The notes under the pieces: model-generated
Told to the model about the DNA's origin: nothing
Databases searched by the model: none
What the model saw: only the letters and a program-made list of their open reading frames with translations
Translations under genes and position numbers: made by a program
In this document: positions 16,801 through 26,812 of the stretch, one piece after another
Layout: every line of letters starts with the position of its first letter
Position numbering within the stretch: the stretch's first letter is position 1
Assembly (NCBI RefSeq): GCF_001425835.1
Contig: NZ_LMDP01000001.1
Location: 1,545,838-1,609,837 of the forward strand
Source of the DNA: Afipia sp. Root123D2
GTDB lineage: Bacteria; Pseudomonadota; Alphaproteobacteria; Rhizobiales; Xanthobacteraceae
Direction: 5' to 3'
DNA: 64,000 nucleotides

Positions 16801-18681
16801 CTACCGGATAAGCGTTGGTTCGGGATTCGGCACCGCCACATCGGTGACGCGCAACTGCACGCGCTCCGCACCTTGCCAGCGATCGACCGTCAGCGATCCG
16901 GCAACATGCAGCGGCTGGCCGCGATTTTCGAGCAGTGCGTTACCGAGCTTCTGGCCGACCGAGCGAAACGCGATGCCATTGACCATAGCCCCGTCGCCGG
17001 ATTTGAACCGGACACGCAGATGCGCCTGTCCCACTTCGTCGGCATAGACCAGTTGATGCGACGGCAGCGCGATCAGCGGCTCCGGATTGGCGCTACCAAA
17101 GGGCCCGGCCCGGTTAAGCGTATTGACCAGATCGGTCGTCACCGCGCGCGCACTGACCGCGCCGTCGATGAACAGCTCGTTGACGTGACGCGCCTCCGCC
17201 ACATCGGCCGCCAGCGCGGCCTCGATATAAGCGCGAAATTCGGCGAGGCGTTCCTTCTTCAGCGTCACGCCCGCTGCCATCGCATGGCCGCCGCCTTTCA
17301 TCAGCACGCCGTCCTGCACCGCCTGCCGCACAGCCTTGCCAAGGTCGACGCCCGTGATGGAGCGACCCGAGCCGGTGCCGAGACCACCCGGCTCCAGCGC
17401 AATGGCAAAGGCTGGTCGGCCGAATTTTTCCTTGAGCCGCGAGGCGACCAGCCCGACGACGCCAGGATGCCAGCCTTCGGACGCAGTCACGATGACCGCA
17501 CCCTTGTCTTCGAGGCCGAGTGAGGCCATCGCCTCGGCCTCGGCCTGCGCCTCCGCCATCTGCTCGATGACGCGGCGTTCGGTGTTGAGGCGGTCGAGCT
17601 CCGCAGCGATGCGGGCGGCTTCCGAAATGTCGCCCTCCAGAAGCAGCCGGACGCCGAGGTCGGCACGGCCGATACGCCCGCCGGCATTAATACGCGGCCC
17701 GAGCATGAAGCCAAGATGCCAGGCTTCCGGCGGGCCGTTCAGGCGCGCGATATCCATCAGCGCGGTATGGCCAATATGATCTCGGCGCCGCATCGCGATC
17801 AGGCCCTTGGCGACAAAAGCGCGATTAAGCCCGAGCAGCGGTGCCACGTCCGCGACAGTGCCAAGAGCGACATGATGCAGCACGCCGAGCAGGTCCGGCT
17901 CCGGCATCTCCGCAGCCCAGAAATTGCGCTTGCGGAGTTCGCGGTTGACGGCCACCAGCGTGACGAACACCAGTCCAACTGCAGCGAGATGTCCGAGTCC
18001 CGAGAGATCGTCCGGCCGGTTCGGATTGACCAGTGCATCGACCACGGGAAGTTCATCGCCGCACTGGTGATGGTCGATCACCACCACATCCATCCCAAGC
18101 CGCTTGGCTTCCGCAAGGGGCTCGAGGCTGGTGGTGCCGCAATCGACCGTGATCAGGAGTTTTGCGCCCTTGTCGGCAAGGCTACGGATCGCTTCAACAT
18201 TCGGGCCGTAACCCTCGAAGATGCGATCCGGAATGTGGATCAATGGATCGAGCCCACAATGGCGTAAGTGCCAGGTCAGCAAAGCTGCGGAAGTTGCGCC
18301 GTCGACGTCATAATCGCCGAAAATTGCCACCTTCTCTCGGCGCGCGACGGCATCTGAAATGCGGCTTGCCGCCGCTTCCATCTGCGTCACCGTGAAGGGA
18401 TCCGGCATCAGCTTGCGAATGGTCGGATCGAGAAAATCATCGACCGCATTAATGTCGATGCCCCGCCCCGCGATCACCCGCGCCAGCATTTCGGGAAGGT
18501 CGTGGCGTTGCGCAATCGCAAGCGCCCGCGCCGCACCGCGTGCATCAAGCCGGTCGCGCCACAGCTTGCCTGTCGCGGAATAGGCGACGCCCAGAAAGGC
18601 CTGAGGCGCTTCAATGGGCAATGCGGATACAGGGGGCGTCATGAGCAAATCCGCAAATAATGACGGTGTTATGCAATTCAA
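16801..18681 (-). CDS. recJ: single-stranded-DNA-specific exonuclease RecJ
   Basis: A 5'-3' single-strand exonuclease of recombination and mismatch repair. The DHH-family motifs are present: GDYDVDGATSAALL (about residues 122-135), VVIDHHQCGDELP, and the DHHA1 part with GTGSGRSITGVDL and GGGHAMAAG. A C-terminal OB-like region follows. The length (about 613-626) is normal. The exact start is unclear: ATG 18642 gives MTPPVSALP, and 18681 adds 13 residues. It closes the leftward series aminotransferase-hom-glpX-GNAT-HAD-recJ; grouping of hom, glpX and recJ is common in alphaproteobacteria. Confidence 0.94.
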   Translation of the reverse strand: MNCITPSLFADLLMTPPVSALPIEAPQAFLGVAYSATGKLWRDRLDARGAARALAIAQRHDLPEMLARVIAGRGIDINAVDDFLDPTIRKLMPDPFTVTQMEAAASRISDAVARREKVAIFGDYDVDGATSAALLTWHLRHCGLDPLIHIPDRIFEGYGPNVEAIRSLADKGAKLLITVDCGTTSLEPLAEAKRLGMDVVVIDHHQCGDELPVVDALVNPNRPDDLSGLGHLAAVGLVFVTLVAVNRELRKRNFWAAEMPEPDLLGVLHHVALGTVADVAPLLGLNRAFVAKGLIAMRRRDHIGHTALMDIARLNGPPEAWHLGFMLGPRINAGGRIGRADLGVRLLLEGDISEAARIAAELDRLNTERRVIEQMAEAQAEAEAMASLGLEDKGAVIVTASEGWHPGVVGLVASRLKEKFGRPAFAIALEPGGLGTGSGRSITGVDLGKAVRQAVQDGVLMKGGGHAMAAGVTLKKERLAEFRAYIEAALAADVAEARHVNELFIDGAVSARAVTTDLVNTLNRAGPFGSANPEPLIALPSHQLVYADEVGQAHLRVRFKSGDGAMVNGIAFRSVGQKLGNALLENRGQPLHVAGSLTVDRWQGAERVQLRVTDVAVPNPEPTLIR

Positions 18682-18702
18682 GAACAGGTACCGGCCGACG
18701 AT

Positions 18703-19416
18703 CTAGCAGCCGAACTGCGCCGCCAGGTCGTTCAGGTCCTTCGCTACGTAATCCCATTTTCCTTCCGGACCAAAATCCCGTTTCTGAAGCGGGCCATATT
18801 CGGTCGGGCGCGGAATGAAAGCTGTCTTTAGCCCGAACGACTGGGCGGCCGCGAGGTCGTTGTTGTGGGCTGCAACCAGCATCACCTCATGCGGCTGATG
18901 GCCAAGGATGCGGGCGGCGCCGAGATAGGCTTCGCGATCCGGCTTATAGTGGCCGAACACCTCGGCACTCAACACCAGATCCCACGGCAGGCCCGCGCGC
19001 TTGGCCATGTTCGCCAGCAGCGCCACATTGCCGTTCGACAGCGGGCTGATCATGAATTTTGTCTTGAGCCGAGTCAGGCCGGAGACACTATCCGGCCACG
19101 GGTCGAGGCGATGCCAGCCGCTGGTGAGATAATCGAAATCTGCGGGCGTCAGGCCGGTGATGCCAAGCTTTGCGGCCAACGGCTCCACGGATTGCCGCTG
19201 GAGCGTATCCAGAATGACAAAACCGTTTTCGGGATGCTTGCGCACCTCGTCCATCGACGGCATGTATGCGCCGCGCCAGGCATCGACCAACGGCACCCAG
19301 TCAACATCGATGCCTTTGGCTTTTCCCCAGGCTGTGAAGTCGGCGATCAGGCTGCTGCGCCAGTCGACGACGGTCCCGAATACATCGAACAGCAATGCCT
19401 TGACCCCGGGAGCCAT
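18703..19416 (-). CDS. haloacid dehalogenase type II-like hydrolase
   Basis: A 237-residue HAD-superfamily protein with the nucleophile motif LLFDVFGTVVDWR near the N-terminus, SNGNVALL as motif II, the lysine in GHYKPDREAY, and AAHNNDLAAA as the acidic motif IV. This matches the L-2-haloacid dehalogenase subfamily. Many members of this subfamily act on phosphate or unknown substrates, so dehalogenation is a family label rather than a tested role. It starts nine bases after the GNAT gene stop and is probably co-transcribed with it. Confidence 0.87.
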   Translation of the reverse strand: MAPGVKALLFDVFGTVVDWRSSLIADFTAWGKAKGIDVDWVPLVDAWRGAYMPSMDEVRKHPENGFVILDTLQRQSVEPLAAKLGITGLTPADFDYLTSGWHRLDPWPDSVSGLTRLKTKFMISPLSNGNVALLANMAKRAGLPWDLVLSAEVFGHYKPDREAYLGAARILGHQPHEVMLVAAHNNDLAAAQSFGLKTAFIPRPTEYGPLQKRDFGPEGKWDYVAKDLNDLAAQFGC

Positions 19417-19425
19417 CGCGTGTCC

Positions 19426-19875
19426 TCAGAAAATTTTGCGATATTGCATGAAGCCCGAATTGTCCGCGACCTGGTCGTAGAGAATCCGCGCCTGCGCGTT
19501 AGTGGTCTGGGTCAGCCAATGGACCCGGCTTGCGCCGGCTTTCTTGGCGTTCTCGTATACCGCCTCGATCAGCGCGCGGCCGACGCCATGACCGCGTCCG
19601 CTCTCGGAGACGAATAGATCCTGCAGGTAGCAATAACTTCCGGGCGTCCACGTCGAGCGATGGAAAAGATACTGAACGATGCCCGTGAGCTTGCCGTCGA
19701 CATACGCCCCGAGCAGAAACATCGGCTCGTCGGGATCGTGAAAACGCTTCCACGCCGCGTCGGTATTCTCAGGCGGAAGCGTTGCCTTGTAGAACGTGAG
19801 GTAGTCCTGCCAGAGCGGCTCCCATGCCGCGCGTTCATCCTCGCCAACCGGACGGATCAATACACGCTCGGACAT
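19426..19875 (-). CDS. GNAT-family N-acetyltransferase
   Basis: A 149-residue GCN5-type acetyltransferase. The acetyl-CoA pyrophosphate-binding motif appears as SGRGHGVGRALIEAVYENA (about residues 93-111), with the preceding beta-strand YLQDLFVSE. The substrate is unknown. I start it at ATG 19875, which has GAGG upstream; the frame also reaches a TTG at 19890, which overlaps the glpX stop. It lies 11 bases after glpX and nine bases before the HAD gene, in a tight operon. Confidence 0.87.
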   Translation of the reverse strand: MSERVLIRPVGEDERAAWEPLWQDYLTFYKATLPPENTDAAWKRFHDPDEPMFLLGAYVDGKLTGIVQYLFHRSTWTPGSYCYLQDLFVSESGRGHGVGRALIEAVYENAKKAGASRVHWLTQTTNAQARILYDQVADNSGFMQYRKIF

Positions 19876-19886
19876 CGGGACCTCGC

Positions 19887-20885
19887 TCAATCGAGGTGGA
19901 ATTTCTCGAACTGACGATGCTCACCCTTGATGATGCGCACCGTGCCGGTGACTGATCGCATCACGACGGTTTCGGTCTCGATCACGTTCTTGCGGAACTT
20001 GACGCCCGACAGCAGCGATCCGTCGGTGACGCCGGTTGCGGCGAACAGGCAGTCGCCCTTCGCCATGTCTTCAATGCCATAGATCATGGCGGGATCGGTG
20101 ACGCCCATCTTGGCGGCGCGCTCGCGCTTCTCATTGGTGTCGAGGATCAGGCGGCATTGCATCTGCCCGCCGATGCAGCGCAAGGCAGCCGCAGCGAGCA
20201 CGCCTTCCGGCGCGCCACCCGTCCCGATGTAGATATCGACACCGGTGTTTTCCGGGTCGGCCGTATGGATCACGCCGGCAACGTCGCCATCCGTGATCAG
20301 CCGGACCGCAGCGCCAGTGGCGCGGATCGCGTTGATGATGTCGGCATGACGCGGGCGATCGAGCACAAGCGCCGTGATCGCAGATGGATGCACATCCTTG
20401 GCGCGCGCCAGACGGCGGATGTTTTCACCGGGAGGTGCATCGAGATCGACGACGTGCTTCGGATAGCCGGGGCCCACTGCGATTTTCTGCATATAGACGT
20501 CGGGTGCGTTCAGCAGCGTGCCACCTTCGGCCATCGCCATGGTCGCGATCGCGCCCGGCATGTTCTTAGCGCACAGCGTCGTGCCTTCGAGCGGGTCAAC
20601 CGCGATGTCCACATCCGGACCGCCTTCCGCACCGACCTTCTCGCCGATAAACAGCATCGGCGCTTCGTCGCGTTCGCCCTCGCCGATCACGACGGTGCCC
20701 TTGATCGGAATTTTGTTGAGCTCGCGACGCATGGCGTCCACCGCCGCCTGGTCCGCGGCCTTTTCGTTACCATGGCCGCGCAGACGGGCTGCCGACACTG
20801 CAGCGCGCTCCGTCACACGGACGATTTCCAGCGTCAGAATGCGCTCCAGCAATAACTGCGGCGGAACGGAAATCGTTACGGTCAT
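19887..20885 (-). CDS. glpX: class II fructose-1,6-bisphosphatase
   Basis: A 332-residue GlpX-type phosphatase that removes the 1-phosphate from fructose 1,6-bisphosphate in gluconeogenesis, and in the Calvin cycle where that exists. The metal and substrate motifs are VIGEGERDEAPML (about residues 67-79) and AVDPLEGTTLCAKN (95-108), with DIYIGTGGAPEGVLAA further on. AAGGAG precedes the ATG. It follows hom by 53 bases in the leftward operon. Confidence 0.96.
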   Translation of the reverse strand: MTVTISVPPQLLLERILTLEIVRVTERAAVSAARLRGHGNEKAADQAAVDAMRRELNKIPIKGTVVIGEGERDEAPMLFIGEKVGAEGGPDVDIAVDPLEGTTLCAKNMPGAIATMAMAEGGTLLNAPDVYMQKIAVGPGYPKHVVDLDAPPGENIRRLARAKDVHPSAITALVLDRPRHADIINAIRATGAAVRLITDGDVAGVIHTADPENTGVDIYIGTGGAPEGVLAAAALRCIGGQMQCRLILDTNEKRERAAKMGVTDPAMIYGIEDMAKGDCLFAATGVTDGSLLSGVKFRKNVIETETVVMRSVTGTVRIIKGEHRQFEKFHLD

Positions 20886-20938
20886 TGGCTTAACTCCTTA
20901 AACGTCGCGATAGGTCTGACCAGCTCGGGCAAACCCTA

Positions 20939-22261
20939 TCAGTTCTTTTCAATACGTATCACTTGCGGTCGACCGGTTATCACCCGGTCTTGCTGGACCG
21001 CGTGCAAGGCGCGGCGCACGGCGTCTTCTGTCGTGGCGTAGGTGATCAGGATGACCGGCACCGGAGACGACTTCTTGCCGGCTCCTACACCATCGATCAT
21101 GCCATCCGGATGACGCTGGACGATCGATTCAATCGAAATCTTCTGTTCGGCCAGCCGTGTTGCGATGGTCGCCGCGGTTCCTGCGAGGTCGCGTGCCATC
21201 AGGCGGATATAGTAACCACCCTCATGGCGCCGCATCGGCGCCTTTGAGGTGATTTTGAGCCGATTCACCGGTCGGCCGAACGGCAGCGCCCGTATCCCTC
21301 GCGCCACATCGGCGATATCGGCAACCACGGCCGATGCCGTCGCGGCACCGCCGGCACCCGGCCCGACCAGGGTGATCGCTGGAATGCCGTCGCCATCGAT
21401 TGTGACGGCGTTGGTGACATCCATCACCTGCGCGATCGACGACGACTTCGGCACCATGGTCGGATGAACGCGCTGCTCGATGCCGGTTTCAGTCCGGACC
21501 GCGACGCCCAGAAGCTTGACGCGATAGCCAAGGTCCTCGGCTGCCCGCAGATCCTCAGGCGCGATAGATGAAATGCCCTCGACGTAAACGGCGCTCTGGT
21601 TGACCTTGGTGCCGAATGCGAGACTGGCGAGAATGGCGAGCTTCTGCGCGGTGTCATGGCCATCAACGTCGAACGATGGATTGGCCTCGGCGTAACCGAG
21701 CCGCTGTGCATCTTTCAGGCAGGCTGCGAACGACAACCCGTCCTTCTCCATCCGCGTCAGGATGTAGTTACAGGTGCCGTTGAGAATGCCGTAGACCCGA
21801 TGGATATCGGTGCCCGCCAGCCCTTCGCGTAGCGTTTTGATAACCGGGATGGCGGCACCGACGGCAGCCTCGTAGTTCAATGCGCCGCCGTGTTTCTCAG
21901 CCAGCGCAGCAAGCCGCGAGCCGTGTTTGGCAACCAGCGCCTTGTTGGCGGTGACCACCGATTTGCCGTTCTTCAAGGCAGCTTCGATAGCGGACAATGC
22001 GGGCTCTCCCGAGCCACCCATCAGTTCGACGAAGCAATCGATCCGCGGATCGTTGGCCAGCGCCAGCGCATTCTTCGCCCAGTCGATGCCGCGAAGATCG
22101 AGCTTGCGCTTTTTCACCCTGGAGCGAGCCGATACCGCAACCACGCGCACGCCACGACCGCAGCGCGCGGACAGCACTCTCTTTTGCCGTTCGAGAAGAT
22201 TGACAACCTCGGCACCCACGGTGCCGAGCCCCGCAATCCCCACCTTGAGCGGAGCAACCAT
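20939..22261 (-). CDS. hom: homoserine dehydrogenase
   Basis: A 440-residue NAD(P)-dependent enzyme that reduces aspartate semialdehyde to homoserine, the branch point to threonine and methionine. The N-terminal Rossmann motif is GIAGLGTVGAEVV. The catalytic domain contains YGILNGTCNYILTRM and the stretch GYAEANPSFDVDGHD. The last 90 residues form an ACT domain, the usual site of threonine feedback inhibition. It starts 23 bases after the upstream aminotransferase gene, supporting a shared transcript for aspartate-family amino acids. Confidence 0.96.
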   Translation of the reverse strand: MVAPLKVGIAGLGTVGAEVVNLLERQKRVLSARCGRGVRVVAVSARSRVKKRKLDLRGIDWAKNALALANDPRIDCFVELMGGSGEPALSAIEAALKNGKSVVTANKALVAKHGSRLAALAEKHGGALNYEAAVGAAIPVIKTLREGLAGTDIHRVYGILNGTCNYILTRMEKDGLSFAACLKDAQRLGYAEANPSFDVDGHDTAQKLAILASLAFGTKVNQSAVYVEGISSIAPEDLRAAEDLGYRVKLLGVAVRTETGIEQRVHPTMVPKSSSIAQVMDVTNAVTIDGDGIPAITLVGPGAGGAATASAVVADIADVARGIRALPFGRPVNRLKITSKAPMRRHEGGYYIRLMARDLAGTAATIATRLAEQKISIESIVQRHPDGMIDGVGAGKKSSPVPVILITYATTEDAVRRALHAVQQDRVITGRPQVIRIEKN

Positions 22262-22284
22262 TTCGTTTCAGACCTGCCGGAAAA

Positions 22285-23502
22285 CTATCGCCGAGTGGCG
22301 AGTGGAACCACGTTGTGCAACGTTTCGACGCCGGTATCAAGGAAGCGCCGGATGTTGCGCGCAGCCTGGCGGATGCGTTGCTCGTTTTCGACCATCGCGA
22401 TGCGGACATAGCCCTCGCCATGTTCGCCGAAGGCGACGCCAGGCGACACGACGACGCCAGATTTTTCGACCATGAGCGTGGCGAACTGCATGCTGCCGAC
22501 GTCGCGGAATTTCTCCGGCAGCGGCGCCCATGCGAACATCGACGCCGACGGCGGCGGGATCACCCAGCCCGCGCGTCCGAACGACTCCACCAGCGTGTCG
22601 CGGCGCTTGTGATAGGTCTCCCGCATTTCGCTGATGCAATCCTGCGGCCCGTTGAGAGCGGCCGTTGCTGCCACCTGCACGGGCGTGAACGCGCCGTAAT
22701 CGAGATACGACTTCACGCGGGCCAGCGCGGCGATGATGCGTTCGTTGCCGACCGCAAATCCCATGCGCCATCCGGCCATCGAGAACGTCTTCGACATCGA
22801 TGTGAATTCGACGGTGACATCCATCGCGCCGGGCACCTGCAGCACCGACGGCGGCGGATTGCCGTCGAAGTACAATTCGGCATAAGCGAGATCGGAAAGG
22901 ATGAATATCTCGTGCTTCTTCGCGAAGGCAACGAGGTCTTTGTAGAAGTCGAGGGTCGCCACATAGGCCGTCGGATTGGACGGATAGCAGGCGATCATCG
23001 CGATCGGCTTCGGGATCGAATGAACGATGGCGCGCTCAAGCGCGTCGAACAGTTGCGGCGTCGGCTCGGCCGGAACCGAGCGGACGACGCCGCCGGCCAT
23101 CAGGAATCCGAAGGCATGGATGGGGTAGCTCGGGTTCGGCACCAGCACGACGTCGCCGGGCGAGGTAATCGCCTGGGCAACGTTGGCGAAACCTTCCTTC
23201 GATCCGAGAGTGGCGACGATCTGGGTTTCGGGGTTGAGCTTCACGCCGAACCGCCGCTGGTAATAGGCCGCCTGCGCCTTGCGCAAGCCGGTGATGCCGC
23301 GCGACGCCGAGTAGCGATCGGTCCGCGGCTTGCCCAGTGTTTCCTTGAGCTTTTCGATCACATGGGGCGGCGTTGGAAGGTCCGGGTTTCCCATGCCCAT
23401 GTCGATGATGTCGGCCCCGGCATTGCGTGCGGCCGCCTTGGCCCGGTTGACTTGTTCGAACACGTAAGGCGGCAGACGGCGAATGCGGTAAAACTCTTCC
23501 AT
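22285..23502 (-). CDS. class I/II PLP aminotransferase (LL-DAP/alanine type)
   Basis: A 405-residue fold-type I aminotransferase. The PLP lysine lies in SMSKTFSMAGWRMG, and the fold hallmarks NPSYPIHAFG and CYPSNPTAYVA are present. The N-terminus MEEFYRIRRLPPYVFEQVN is typical of the group annotated as LL-diaminopimelate or alanine/aspartate aminotransferase. The substrate is not certain. I start it at ATG 23502, where GGAG is 10 bases upstream. The frame extends to 23634 but that part is not conserved-looking. As the first gene before hom it is likely to serve amino-acid synthesis. Confidence 0.88.
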   Translation of the reverse strand: MEEFYRIRRLPPYVFEQVNRAKAAARNAGADIIDMGMGNPDLPTPPHVIEKLKETLGKPRTDRYSASRGITGLRKAQAAYYQRRFGVKLNPETQIVATLGSKEGFANVAQAITSPGDVVLVPNPSYPIHAFGFLMAGGVVRSVPAEPTPQLFDALERAIVHSIPKPIAMIACYPSNPTAYVATLDFYKDLVAFAKKHEIFILSDLAYAELYFDGNPPPSVLQVPGAMDVTVEFTSMSKTFSMAGWRMGFAVGNERIIAALARVKSYLDYGAFTPVQVAATAALNGPQDCISEMRETYHKRRDTLVESFGRAGWVIPPPSASMFAWAPLPEKFRDVGSMQFATLMVEKSGVVVSPGVAFGEHGEGYVRIAMVENEQRIRQAARNIRRFLDTGVETLHNVVPLATRR

Positions 23503-23720
23503 GGGTCCTAGGCTCCGGGAACCGGCAACGAGACAATCGGCAGCGTCTTTCAGGCGAAACGGACGATCCGTTCGGGTGACAAGACACTGTATTCGAGCCA
23601 ATAAACGCGCGAATTCAGGCGCTAATCCGGTCAAGATACCGGGAGAATTCGCGTCGCATTAGCTGAATCGGGTTCTTTTTAACACGAACCCCCGTCCACG
23701 CCAGTCAAAGCACGAAAAAG

Positions 23721-24035
23721 TCAGTCATTTCGGCGGTCAGCGGCGGACTGGCCAATCTGACGGTCCCGGGCTGCGGCCAGGTCCTTTTCAATCCGGGCCT
23801 GCTCGTCCGGGCTCAGGAGCGTATCGTTGCGGGGGGCCGGGATATCGTGAACCGGCAGATAGGCCGCTGGGGTTTCGGGGCGCGGCGGTGTACTGGCCGG
23901 AAGGCCGACCACCGGCAGATCAGCGACCGGCAGCGAGCACCCGCCGAGCAGGCAGGCGGCCAGCACGGCGAGCAGCGGCGCACGTACGACACGCGCACCA
24001 TCACGTCCTTCAATCGATCTGAACCGATATTCCAA
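23721..24035 (-). CDS. small putative lipoprotein
   Basis: The central feature is a hydrophobic stretch ending in a lipobox, LAACLLGGC, after which the mature part would be anchored by its cysteine. The mature region is Pro-rich and then forms a charged helix (SPDEQARIEKDLAAARDRQ). No function is known. The start is uncertain: TTG 24035 has AGAGG just upstream and gives a 104-residue product, while GTG 24074 would give 117. The gene lies about 220 bases downstream of the aminotransferase start region and is probably independent. Confidence 0.6.
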   Translation of the reverse strand: MEYRFRSIEGRDGARVVRAPLLAVLAACLLGGCSLPVADLPVVGLPASTPPRPETPAAYLPVHDIPAPRNDTLLSPDEQARIEKDLAAARDRQIGQSAADRRND

Positions 24036-24241
24036 ATTGCCTCTCAAATCGTCGTGCCGATTGTCGAATGTCACCCGGACTGAAATCCGGCGCCGATCCG
24101 GTCGCCTCGTAGCCTGAACCCGAAGCGGTATCGGACGTTAGAAACCAGATAAGCGATCCGGCCAAGATCGAGCCCTCTGCCCTGCGACTCCAATATGACT
24201 AAACCAAGACACTATGCTGCATCGCAGCGTTCATAAACAGG

Positions 24242-24260
24242 CACAGTTAACCGAACTGTG
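24242..24260. promoter_or_regulatory. inverted repeat upstream of phaC (possible operator)
   Basis: CACAGTT (24242-24248) and AACTGTG (24254-24260) form a perfect 7-base inverted repeat with a 5-base spacer, about 70 bases before the phaC start. This is the size and position of a dimeric repressor site. The binding protein is unknown. Confidence 0.35.
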
Positions 24261-24328
24261 TCATCATCGTTGGGCGTCGCGACAAAGCATCGCGCTGAAG
24301 TCGCACTAACAGCGTATAGTATCAAATC

Positions 24329-26128
24329 ATGAGTGACGGCACACCAGAGACCACCACCGGCAAGAGCTTCGATCCGGAAGCGTTTGGGCAAAACCTTGCA
24401 CGCGCCCTTGAATCCAGTGGCCGCGCTCTGTCGGCATATCTCGCGCCAGGTGTGAATGGTCAGGTCAAGGATTCCCCGAGCGAACTCACGGACGTCATCA
24501 AGACGTTTTCATCGGTCGCCGACTATTGGCTGTCAGATCAACAGCGCACGACCGATTTGCAGATGAGGATCGGCAAGGCCTATCTCGATTTGTGGGGCAG
24601 TTCGATGCGCCGCCTCACCGGCGAGACGTCCGAGCCGGTGATCGCACCGAACCCGCGCGACAAGCGTTTTCAGGATCCGGAATGGAAGTCGAACCAGTTT
24701 TTCGATTTTATGATGCAGGCTTATCTGCTGACCGTGCAATGGGCCAGTGATCTTGTGCGCAGTGCTGAGGGACTCGACCCTCACACCCGCAAGAAAGCTG
24801 AGTTCTACGTCCAACAGATTTGCAACGCGATCGCGCCGTCGAATTTCGTTCTGACCAACCCCGAAGTGCTGCGGCAAACGTTTGCGAGCAACGCCGAAAA
24901 TCTTGCGCGCGGCATGAAGATGCTCGCCGAAGATATTGAGGCCGGCGGCGGTACGCTGAAGATCAGACAATCCGCAGCCAATCTCGAGGTTGGTCGCGAC
25001 CTTGCTTTGACCCCGGGCAAGGTGGTGTTCCAGAACGACGTCATGCAGCTAATCCAGTACACACCGACCACCGAGACGGTGTTGCGGACACCATTGTTGA
25101 TCGTGCCGCCGTGGATCAACAAGTTTTACATTCTCGATCTCAAGCCGGAGAAGTCCTACATCAAGTGGTGTGTCGATCAGGGCGTCACCGTGTTTGTGAT
25201 TTCTTGGGTCAATCCCGACAAGAAGCTCGGTTCGAAATCCTTTGAGGATTACATGACCGAAGGGCCGCTTGCGGCGATGGACGCGATCGAAAAAGCCACC
25301 GGCGAGATGAAGGTCCACACCATGGGCTATTGCGTGGGCGGCACCCTGCTCGCCGCCACGCTCGCATGGCTTGCCGAAAAGCGCCGCCAGCGCGTGACGT
25401 CGGCGACATTCCTCGCCGCACAGGTTGACTTCACTCACGCCGGCGATCTTTTGATATTCGTCGACGAGGATCAGATTTCGTCGCTGGAACGCGACATGCA
25501 GCGCGCAGGCGTTCTTGAGGGCAGCAAGATGGCGATGGCCTTCAACATGCTGCGCTCAAACGATCTGATCTGGCCTTACGTCGTCAGCAATTATCTGAAA
25601 GGCAAGGAGCCCTCGACATTCGACCTGCTGCATTGGAATTCGGACGCAACGCGAATGCCGGCAGCGAACCATTCCTATTATCTGCGCAACTGTTATCTCG
25701 AGAACCGGCTGTCATCCGGCACCATGGTGCTGGACAACACCCTGCTCGACCTGTCGAAGGTCAAGGTGCCGGTTTACAATCTCGCGACCCGCGAGGACCA
25801 CATCGCGCCGGCGGAATCCGTACTGTACGGCTCGCAATTCTTCGGCGGGCCGGTGCGCTATGTACTGGCTGGCTCGGGTCACATTGCCGGTGTCGTCAAC
25901 CCGCCCGCCTCTGGCAAGTATCAGTACTGGACCAATGACAATATCCATGACGTCACGGTCGCCGATTGGCTCAAAACCGCGCAGGAACACAAGGGTTCGT
26001 GGTGGCCTGATTGGCGGCAATGGCTGGAAACGATCGACAGTGAGCGGGTCTCCGCCAGACCGGCCGGGACTGGAGCCCTCGAAGCAATCGAGGACGCGCC
26101 GGGCAGCTACGTGCGGGTGCGCGCCTGA
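24329..26128 (+). CDS. phaC: class I poly-3-hydroxyalkanoate synthase
   Basis: A 599-residue PHA synthase that polymerises (R)-3-hydroxyacyl-CoA into storage granules. The lipase-like box GYCVGGT carries the catalytic Cys335. Asp490 (REDHIAP) and His518 (GSGHIAG) complete the triad. The length and the long N-terminal domain fit class I enzymes, which work without a PhaE or PhaR partner. No ribosome site is seen before the ATG, and TATAGT ends only eight bases upstream, so a leaderless message is possible. No phaA, phaB or phasin gene is adjacent in this window. Confidence 0.96.
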   Translation: MSDGTPETTTGKSFDPEAFGQNLARALESSGRALSAYLAPGVNGQVKDSPSELTDVIKTFSSVADYWLSDQQRTTDLQMRIGKAYLDLWGSSMRRLTGETSEPVIAPNPRDKRFQDPEWKSNQFFDFMMQAYLLTVQWASDLVRSAEGLDPHTRKKAEFYVQQICNAIAPSNFVLTNPEVLRQTFASNAENLARGMKMLAEDIEAGGGTLKIRQSAANLEVGRDLALTPGKVVFQNDVMQLIQYTPTTETVLRTPLLIVPPWINKFYILDLKPEKSYIKWCVDQGVTVFVISWVNPDKKLGSKSFEDYMTEGPLAAMDAIEKATGEMKVHTMGYCVGGTLLAATLAWLAEKRRQRVTSATFLAAQVDFTHAGDLLIFVDEDQISSLERDMQRAGVLEGSKMAMAFNMLRSNDLIWPYVVSNYLKGKEPSTFDLLHWNSDATRMPAANHSYYLRNCYLENRLSSGTMVLDNTLLDLSKVKVPVYNLATREDHIAPAESVLYGSQFFGGPVRYVLAGSGHIAGVVNPPASGKYQYWTNDNIHDVTVADWLKTAQEHKGSWWPDWRQWLETIDSERVSARPAGTGALEAIEDAPGSYVRVRA

Positions 26129-26352
26129 TAAACGCCGCCAGCCCTGCCGGAACATTCCCGAAGGACGGAAGCCGTCATTACCTGCCCGACCACATGCGGC
26201 AAAACCCAAAGGCTGCGCTGGCCTCAAATGACCGATGGTCTGTGAGTCTCCACGACTTTGTTGCTGCCGACTCGGGCTCTTCGGGCTTAAGATCGGCAAC
26301 AGCATTTGACGCCGCAGTGAGCGGATATTGAGCGATTGAAAGGGAGATTCCG

Positions 26353-26751
26353 ATGACGCGCGAATTGTTCTGGCTCACTTTGACGGTCATCCTGACGGGA
26401 CTGCTGTGGGTACCTTACGTGCTGAACCGCTGTCAGGTCCGGGGTCTCGGCGGCGCCATGGCCAATCCCTCGCGTGCCGACAAGCCTCACGCAGAATGGG
26501 CCAACCGACTGATGTTCGCGCACGACAACGCGATCGAGAACCTCGTGATCTTTGCGCCGCTGGTGCTGATCCTCAACGCCATCGACTATTCGACCAAGTG
26601 GACGGTCCTCGCTTGCGCGGTCTATTTCTGGGCGCGGGTCGCGCACCTGATCGTTTACACCATGGGCGTGCCGGTGCTGCGCACGCTGGCCTTCACGGTG
26701 GGGTTCCTTGCACAGGTGGTCCTGGCGCTGGCGGTTTTCGGAATCGTCTGA
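26353..26751 (+). CDS. MAPEG-family membrane protein
   Basis: A 132-residue protein with four hydrophobic helices and the MAPEG pattern: a conserved Arg/Asn/Glu region (AEWANRLMFAHDNAIENLVIF, residues about 47-67), then LILNAIDYS and a C-terminal YTMGVPVLRTLAF. Eukaryotic MAPEG enzymes act on eicosanoids and glutathione; the bacterial proteins are mostly uncharacterised. AGGGAGA precedes the ATG. The 224-base gap before it shows nothing clear. It converges on argC. Confidence 0.85.
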   Translation: MTRELFWLTLTVILTGLLWVPYVLNRCQVRGLGGAMANPSRADKPHAEWANRLMFAHDNAIENLVIFAPLVLILNAIDYSTKWTVLACAVYFWARVAHLIVYTMGVPVLRTLAFTVGFLAQVVLALAVFGIV

Positions 26752-26770
26752 TCGCCTCAGCGCATAGTCT

Positions 26771-26807
26771 AAAAAATCAAAGGGGACGGCACCATGCCGT
26801 CCCCTTT
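26771..26807 (-). terminator. intrinsic terminator of argC
   Basis: A perfect 13-base-pair stem, AAAGGGGACGGCA (26779-26791) with TGCCGTCCCCTTT (26795-26807), has a 3-base loop. Read on the minus strand it is followed by a T-rich run (TTGATTTTTT), so it ends argC transcription. It may also stop the convergent MAPEG transcript, though the run on that side is poor. Confidence 0.88.
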
Positions 26808-26812
26808 GTCGT

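Noticed and set aside
22315-23511. 398-codon open frame antisense to the aminotransferase gene
   Set aside because: It mirrors the real gene, has an Arg/His-rich composition typical of a G+C-rich antisense shadow, and lacks a domain; the minus-strand enzyme is complete.
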